This document shows, in pieces, positions 60,046 to 64,000 of a stretch of 64,000 nucleotides of DNA. The stretch spans positions 1 through 64,000 of the forward strand of contig NZ_JABXWI010000017.1 of the NCBI RefSeq assembly GCF_014930365.1, written 5' to 3'. The position numbers were made by a program, and so were the translations under genes. The notes under the pieces are model-generated. The model searched no databases, was not told where the DNA came from, and saw only the letters and a list, made by a program, of their open reading frames with translations. Each line of letters starts with the position of its first letter. Position 1 is the first letter of the stretch. This stretch comes from Streptomyces caniscabiei (GTDB taxonomy: Bacteria; Actinomycetota; Actinomycetes; Streptomycetales; Streptomycetaceae).

Positions 60046-61065
60046 ATGGACATCAGCGCGCCCAGAAAAGCCGTCATAGGTGCCGCACTCGGCACGCTCC
60101 TCCTCACCGGTGTCAGCGCCGCGACCGCGCAGGCCGCACCGGCGAAATACGGCATCACCGCCGCTCAGGCCCCGGTCGTCAAGACCGTCTACGCCGACAC
60201 GGCCGCTGCGGCGAGCTGCAAGATCAACACCATCACCGTCACCCGCACCAGCATGTGCCTGTTCGTCGACGCCCGTGTGGACGTGATCAGGAACGGCAAG
60301 CCGGTCGGCTCCGCCACGTTCGACATCAAGCACTCCATGACGCTGAAGACCAGCAAGCTGAAGTGGGCGGAGAGCTTCACCGTCGGCAAGGCCAAGCTCG
60401 TCAACGCCGGCGGTATACGCATGAACGTTTCTGTCGGCGGCGGCAAGGGTGTCAAGACCGCCGTCAAGTTCCCGCAGGGCTCCACGCTCGGCCCGGCCCG
60501 CAAGGGAACCGTCGGCTACGCCGCGAAGGTCGCGAAGAAGAAGCAGCTGGCCGCCCCGGCCTCCTACCGCTTCACCTTCTCCAAGCCCGGCTACACGATG
60601 GGCGGCTTCACCTACAAGTCCGCCAAGTACCGCTGCGACGACACGTTCTGGGGTCCCACGAAGCGCACCAAGAACCCCGGCTGTGTCTTCCCGGGCGCCT
60701 CGCCCGTCTTCACCCTCTCCCGCGGTGACGCGAAGGTGAAGGAGTCCGCCAACCACATCCTCGACGCCCAGAACAAGATCGCCGGTCACCCGGGCGCCTC
60801 CACCCCGCTGCACCGCATCACCAGCGCGAAGACCATCAACGCCAACCGCAAGGCCATGTGCGGGAAGGTGTCCAACCCCGACCCCAAGAAGTACGACTGC
60901 GACGAGTACCCGTTCGCGGCCAGCAAGGAGGGCGGCAACCCGGCCCGCGGCAGCGCCCGCATCATCTCCGCCGGTGACAACCGCAGCGCCGGTGCCCGCC
61001 TCGGCGGCTTCTACAAGAGCCAGCGCGTTCTCAACGGCGACGCCTACTACGTCCACATCAAGTAA
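60046..61065 (+). CDS. Secreted NucA/NucB-type deoxyribonuclease
   Basis: 339 residues from ATG 60046 after CGAGGGGACA. Signal peptide AVIGAALGTLLLTGVSAATA, Ala-rich cleavage site. The middle is β-rich with four Cys. The C-terminal ~110 match the other secreted nuclease: MCGKVSNPDPKKYDCDEYPF with the Asp-Glu pair, then GDNRSAGARLGGFYKSQRVL and YYVHIK. So both share the NucA/NucB catalytic core but differ upstream. The next gene on the same strand encodes a putative inhibitor. Likely extracellular DNA degradation, competition or nutrient use. Confidence 0.87.
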   Translation: MDISAPRKAVIGAALGTLLLTGVSAATAQAAPAKYGITAAQAPVVKTVYADTAAAASCKINTITVTRTSMCLFVDARVDVIRNGKPVGSATFDIKHSMTLKTSKLKWAESFTVGKAKLVNAGGIRMNVSVGGGKGVKTAVKFPQGSTLGPARKGTVGYAAKVAKKKQLAAPASYRFTFSKPGYTMGGFTYKSAKYRCDDTFWGPTKRTKNPGCVFPGASPVFTLSRGDAKVKESANHILDAQNKIAGHPGASTPLHRITSAKTINANRKAMCGKVSNPDPKKYDCDEYPFAASKEGGNPARGSARIISAGDNRSAGARLGGFYKSQRVLNGDAYYVHIK

Positions 61066-61148
61066 GGCAAGCAACGCGCCTTCCACCGTGCCCGTCTACG
61101 CTTCCGAGACGTAACCGGCGGGCACAGCAAGCACGATGGGGGTTCTCC

Positions 61149-62024
61149 ATGCCACGTTCCAACTGGCCGCTCCTCGACGGCCGCACCCGGCCGCTCAAGC
61201 TGAAGGAGTGGGGCGACCTGGCCGTCATGGACCCCGACGCCGGCAAGCCGCCGCGCGGGCGCGGGTTCCTGGCCGCCGAGAAGGACTGGCTGCACATCGA
61301 CGCCGGGAGCGCCCTGGAGAACCCCATCGTCACGCTCTACGCCGGTCAGGACCCGGGCGCGGAGAGCGGCTGGGACGAGGTCGAGGAGATCACGGTGATC
61401 TCCACGACCGGGTTCCTCGCCCTGTGCGACAGCGGATACGAGCCTCTGCGCAAGGAGAATCTCGCCACCGCGGGAGCCGGCCCCTACCTGATCCGCGTCC
61501 ATGCCGGTGACCGCTCGACGGACGGCAAGAGGCCCCGCTTCCTCATCCAGGTCATCCCCGGCGAACGTACGGGCGCCGAGCCCGAGCCGCCCTCCTCCAC
61601 GATCACGATCGAGGAGGCCGCCGGCCCGCTCCTGGTGCGGACCTCCTTCGAGCAGCCGGACGCGTGGGCGCGCCTGTTCCAGACCCTCGAAGGGGGCTCG
61701 GAGCACTACGAGTCGCTCACCGTCATCGACAACCGCGCCTACGCGGGCTTCACGGCCGACCAGATCCGGGCGCGGATCGGGGCCGACGACGAGGACTGGC
61801 CCGACAGCACCCTCGTCCTCATCGCCGACGAACGGGCACTGGCCTCTGCGGAGTTCCCCCTGCTGGCCGTGAACAACCTGCCCGACGAGGACGACGACCC
61901 GTTCAGGATCACCCTCGCGGCAGCCGGTTCCTTCGTCGCCAACATGGAGCTGGCGAACACCGGCTTCGGCGAGTGGGGCCAGGGAGTCGACACCGACGGC
62001 GTCTACCGGGCAGCGCACTACTGA
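61149..62024 (+). CDS. DUF6924-like protein, candidate nuclease inhibitor
   Basis: 291 residues. The N-terminal half is β-rich: LAAEKDWLHIDAGSALENPI, EEITVISTTGFLALCDSG and GAGPYLIRVHAGDRS, loosely like Nin/ComJ, the inhibitor of Bacillus NucA. The C-terminal half (about 155-291) fits DUF6924: GPLLVRTSFEQPDAWARLF, YESLTVIDNRAYAGFTADQI and MELANTGFGEWGQGVDTDG. It follows the secreted nuclease by 83 bp. No signal peptide, so it would act inside the cell. An immunity role is inferred from position and fold pattern. Confidence 0.7.
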   Translation: MPRSNWPLLDGRTRPLKLKEWGDLAVMDPDAGKPPRGRGFLAAEKDWLHIDAGSALENPIVTLYAGQDPGAESGWDEVEEITVISTTGFLALCDSGYEPLRKENLATAGAGPYLIRVHAGDRSTDGKRPRFLIQVIPGERTGAEPEPPSSTITIEEAAGPLLVRTSFEQPDAWARLFQTLEGGSEHYESLTVIDNRAYAGFTADQIRARIGADDEDWPDSTLVLIADERALASAEFPLLAVNNLPDEDDDPFRITLAAAGSFVANMELANTGFGEWGQGVDTDGVYRAAHY

Positions 62025-62127
62025 CAGCACCGCGTGCCTCGTACCCGCACCGACACCGCGCGTACAACAGAACGCGTCAGCGGGTCGTCACTGGTGGCGG
62101 CACGCCGCCCACGGGACCGTGTTCGGC

Positions 62128-62814
62128 ATGACGACCAAGCCCCACAGTCCCGTCGGCGCCACGGAAGCCACCCGCACCGGCGGCACCGTCAAACTCCCTG
62201 GTGCCGCACCACAATTGAGCACCCTCTCCGGTGCCCACGACCACACCTTCGAGATGCGCTTCACCTCCACGTCCCGTGGAGCCCGGCTCGCCCGTCGCCT
62301 GGCGGCCGTCCGGCTGGACGCCTGGGGGCTGCCCTACGGGACCGAGGCCCACGACGACATCGTGCTGATCGTCGCCGAGCTGACCGCGAACGCCGTCCGG
62401 CACGGGCATGTCCCCGGCCGTGACTTCCACCTCCGCCTGCACGTCGACGCACACTCCGGAACCGCCCGCGTCGAGGTCACCGACACCCGAGCGGAACGCC
62501 TCCCGCGCCGCCCGGCCGCCGTCCCGGACGGATCGGGGGCCGAGGAGGAGGCCGGACGCGGGCTCCTCCTCGTGTCCCACCTGGCCACCCGCTGGGACTG
62601 GCACCCACGCACCGAGGGACCGGGCAAAACGGTGTGGGCGGAGTACACGCCCAGGGGCCTGAGCAACGAGAGGCAGGCCCCGGTCAGTCGCGGCTCCGAC
62701 TCCGGCCCAGCGGTTGATCAGGAGTGCTTGTCGGGGTGGATGACATCGGCGAGTTCCCCTGCCCCGGCCAGCGCAGCGGGGAGCCCGGCGAGGGCACGCA
62801 GCCGGATCGCGTAG
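62128..62814 (+). CDS. RsbW-like ATP-binding anti-sigma-type protein
   Basis: 228 residues. HATPase_c_2 fold: TSTSRGARLARRLAAVRLDA, DIVLIVAELTANAVRHGHV (N box with the conserved Glu and Asn), RVEVTDTRAERLP and EAGRGLLLVSHLATRW (G boxes). These are abundant Streptomyces regulators related to anti-sigma kinases. ATG 62128 lies nine bases inside a GTG start in the same frame. The domain ends near residue 178; the last ~50 residues overlap the convergent TPR gene by 97 bases and look Ser/Ala-rich, so an earlier natural stop may have been lost. Confidence 0.85.
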   Translation: MTTKPHSPVGATEATRTGGTVKLPGAAPQLSTLSGAHDHTFEMRFTSTSRGARLARRLAAVRLDAWGLPYGTEAHDDIVLIVAELTANAVRHGHVPGRDFHLRLHVDAHSGTARVEVTDTRAERLPRRPAAVPDGSGAEEEAGRGLLLVSHLATRWDWHPRTEGPGKTVWAEYTPRGLSNERQAPVSRGSDSGPAVDQECLSGWMTSASSPAPASAAGSPARARSRIA

Positions 62815-64000
62815 GCACGGCGCTGGGTGTCGGTGCCGTGCTCGGCGATGGCCTGCGCAAGCTGACGAGCCTGGTCGGTGGCACCGCCGGCCACAGCGGA
62901 CACGGCGGCGAAGAACGCCCCGGTGACGCCGGTGAGCAGGTCCGGGTGGGCGTCCAGGACGCGGCGCATGAGCGGGACATCTGCCTGGTCGACGGCGGCG
63001 AAGGCATGCTCGGTCGCGACGTCCGGGTCGGTGACGATGTCGTAGACCTGGTCGGAGGAGAGGCCTTCGGTGAGCTGGAGGATAGCGAGGTGCTGACGCG
63101 CCTCGGGTGCGTCTGCCCCGGCGAGCAGTGCCTGCACCTCCGGTGTGCGCAGGATGCTGTCGTGCCCGTCGAGGAAGTCCTTGGACTCCGCCCAGGTGGG
63201 AGTCGCGATCCACGCGTCGAGCGTCTGACGTACCTCGTTGTCGCGCCTTCCACGTTCCAGGATGACGTCAAGGCCTTCGGCCTCGACCTGGTCGAGGAAG
63301 TCGGTGAGGTCGTCGATGTCCGGGCTTTCGGGGAAGAGAGCCGCAGCGAGTTCCAGGCCACGGCGGAAGTCCGGTTGCCGGAGCCGCTCGGCATGCGAGT
63401 GTAGGAATGCTTCGACGGTGGACCAGTCGGGGGCCTCGGCCCATTGGTTGAGAAGTTCCAGAACGTCGTCGGGGAGGGGAGCGACGGCCCAGTCGGGAAG
63501 TCGCGGATCTTGGATGCCGAGGCTCGTCGCGGTACCCCGTACCTGTTGCCTGGCCCGGCTCAGGGGCGACCGGTCGCCGACAACGCAGGCTTGCGCCGCC
63601 CGGACGAGGTGTTCGACCGCGAGAGTCGAATCAAGGTGTTCGGCGAGGTACGCGGCGTAGTGGGAACGGAGTTCCGCTTGGGCAAGCGGGCTGAATTCCA
63701 GGTCCGTGATGGTGTCCTCCCAGGCGGAAGAGGCGACTTTGGTCTCGCTCTGCCGGTTGGAGAGGTTGTTCAGGGAGCCGGCGAGGTTGGGGAGGTGGGC
63801 GGCGGGGTTGGCCTGGGCGAGGGTGCGGCGGATCTCGACGGCTTCGGTGATTGAGGTGAGTGCTGCTTGTCGGTCTCCGGTCTCGCTCTGACAGTTGGAG
63901 AGGTTGTTCAGGGACGTGGCGAGGTTGGGGAGGTAGGGGGCGGGGTTGGCCTGGGCGAGGGTGCGGTAGTGGTTGACGGCTTCGGTGATTGAGGTGAGTG
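62718..64000 (-). CDS. TPR-repeat protein, 5' end outside the window
   Basis: The frame is open from TGA 62718 to the window edge (427 codons seen). The N-terminal visible part has tandem TPR units of 46 residues (138 bp): QSETGDRQAALTSITEAVE, RRTLAQANPAAHLPNLAGSL, NNLSNRQSE. The C-terminal ~250 residues are α-helical with LELLNQWAEAPDWSTVE, HLAILQLTEGLSSDQVYDI and DTQRRAYAIRLRALAGLPAA. Such proteins in Streptomyces often carry an N-terminal NTPase or CHAT domain, which would lie beyond the edge. The role is unknown; only the 3' part can be judged. Confidence 0.85.
   Translation of the reverse strand, partial: LTSITEAVNHYRTLAQANPAPYLPNLATSLNNLSNCQSETGDRQAALTSITEAVEIRRTLAQANPAAHLPNLAGSLNNLSNRQSETKVASSAWEDTITDLEFSPLAQAELRSHYAAYLAEHLDSTLAVEHLVRAAQACVVGDRSPLSRARQQVRGTATSLGIQDPRLPDWAVAPLPDDVLELLNQWAEAPDWSTVEAFLHSHAERLRQPDFRRGLELAAALFPESPDIDDLTDFLDQVEAEGLDVILERGRRDNEVRQTLDAWIATPTWAESKDFLDGHDSILRTPEVQALLAGADAPEARQHLAILQLTEGLSSDQVYDIVTDPDVATEHAFAAVDQADVPLMRRVLDAHPDLLTGVTGAFFAAVSAVAGGATDQARQLAQAIAEHGTDTQRRAYAIRLRALAGLPAALAGAGELADVIHPDKHS
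63759..64000 (-). repeat. Tandem 138-bp TPR-coding repeats
   Basis: The unit beginning GGAGAGGTTGTTCAGGGA at 63759 returns at 63897 with few changes, giving a period of 138 bp or 46 codons, and continues to the window edge. Near-identity at the DNA level suggests recent amplification or gene conversion. Confidence 0.8.

Noticed and set aside
1..64000. tRNA, rRNA and CRISPR arrays
   Set aside because: None seen: no cloverleaf-like segment ending in CCA-type acceptors was recognised by eye, and no regularly spaced identical repeats of 25-40 bp with unique spacers.

Overview
The window is high-GC actinobacterial DNA, very probably from Streptomyces or a close relative. GTG starts are common and neighbouring genes often overlap by four bases. 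Several families are typical of Streptomyces: DUF397 proteins, XRE/DUF5753 regulators, DUF6879, TerD, RsbW-like ATPases, TPR proteins and secreted NucA/NucB-type nucleases. No rRNA, tRNA or CRISPR array was seen. Almost everything is accessory: mobile-element ends, anti-phage-type genes, a polymorphic toxin locus and regulatory islands. All calls come from reading the sequence and remembered family motifs; no database search was run.

Layout. 0.3-2.0 kb: excisionase and tyrosine integrase, probably one end of an integrative element. 2.2-12.1 kb: a restriction-type island with a HTH-DNA methylase (+) converging on a minus-strand set: Rad50/SMC-like ATPase, small partner, McrB, McrC and a UvrD helicase with a RelE-like N-terminus. 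A frameshifted gene, tentatively of the EVE/PUA-like class, lies just upstream. 13.1-18.8 kb: a five-gene minus-strand operon encoding a coiled-coil membrane protein, a MotB/ZorB-like one-TM protein, a TerY-like VWA protein, a PP2C phosphatase and a kinase, with a TerD gene divergent to it. 18.9-27.4 kb: small regulators, a secreted nuclease, a methyltransferase, a DUF6879/DUF5753 pair, four coupled mini-genes and a divergent GntR regulator.

27.4-44.3 kb: one long minus-strand operon. It starts with a 2104-residue protein kinase/helicase/DUF1998/nuclease-like fusion, followed by a SNF2 helicase, an Eco57I-type methylase, a tail-anchored coiled-coil protein, a CoiA-like protein with three C-terminal repeats, and a collagen-like protein. 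It shares parts with DISARM, Druantia and BREX but matches none of them as I know them.

44.6-53.5 kb: an Rhs/YD-repeat toxin locus with a WXG-like and an SseB-like partner upstream, a papain-like toxin tip, two low-GC candidate immunity genes and an IS256-type remnant. It is flanked by two decayed direct copies of the 5' end of another YD-repeat gene. 53.5-64 kb: a kinase-TPR protein, a PASTA membrane protein, a winged-helix protein, a DUF397/XRE pair, a second secreted nuclease with a putative inhibitor, an RsbW-like ATPase and a TPR protein that runs off the window.

The strongest candidates for an undescribed system are the ZorAB-like/VWA/PP2C/kinase operon (13.1-17.9 kb) and the kinase-helicase operon (27.4-44.2 kb). 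A near-identical palindromic motif lies upstream of the SMC/McrBC group and of the kinase-helicase operon, which may mean shared control.
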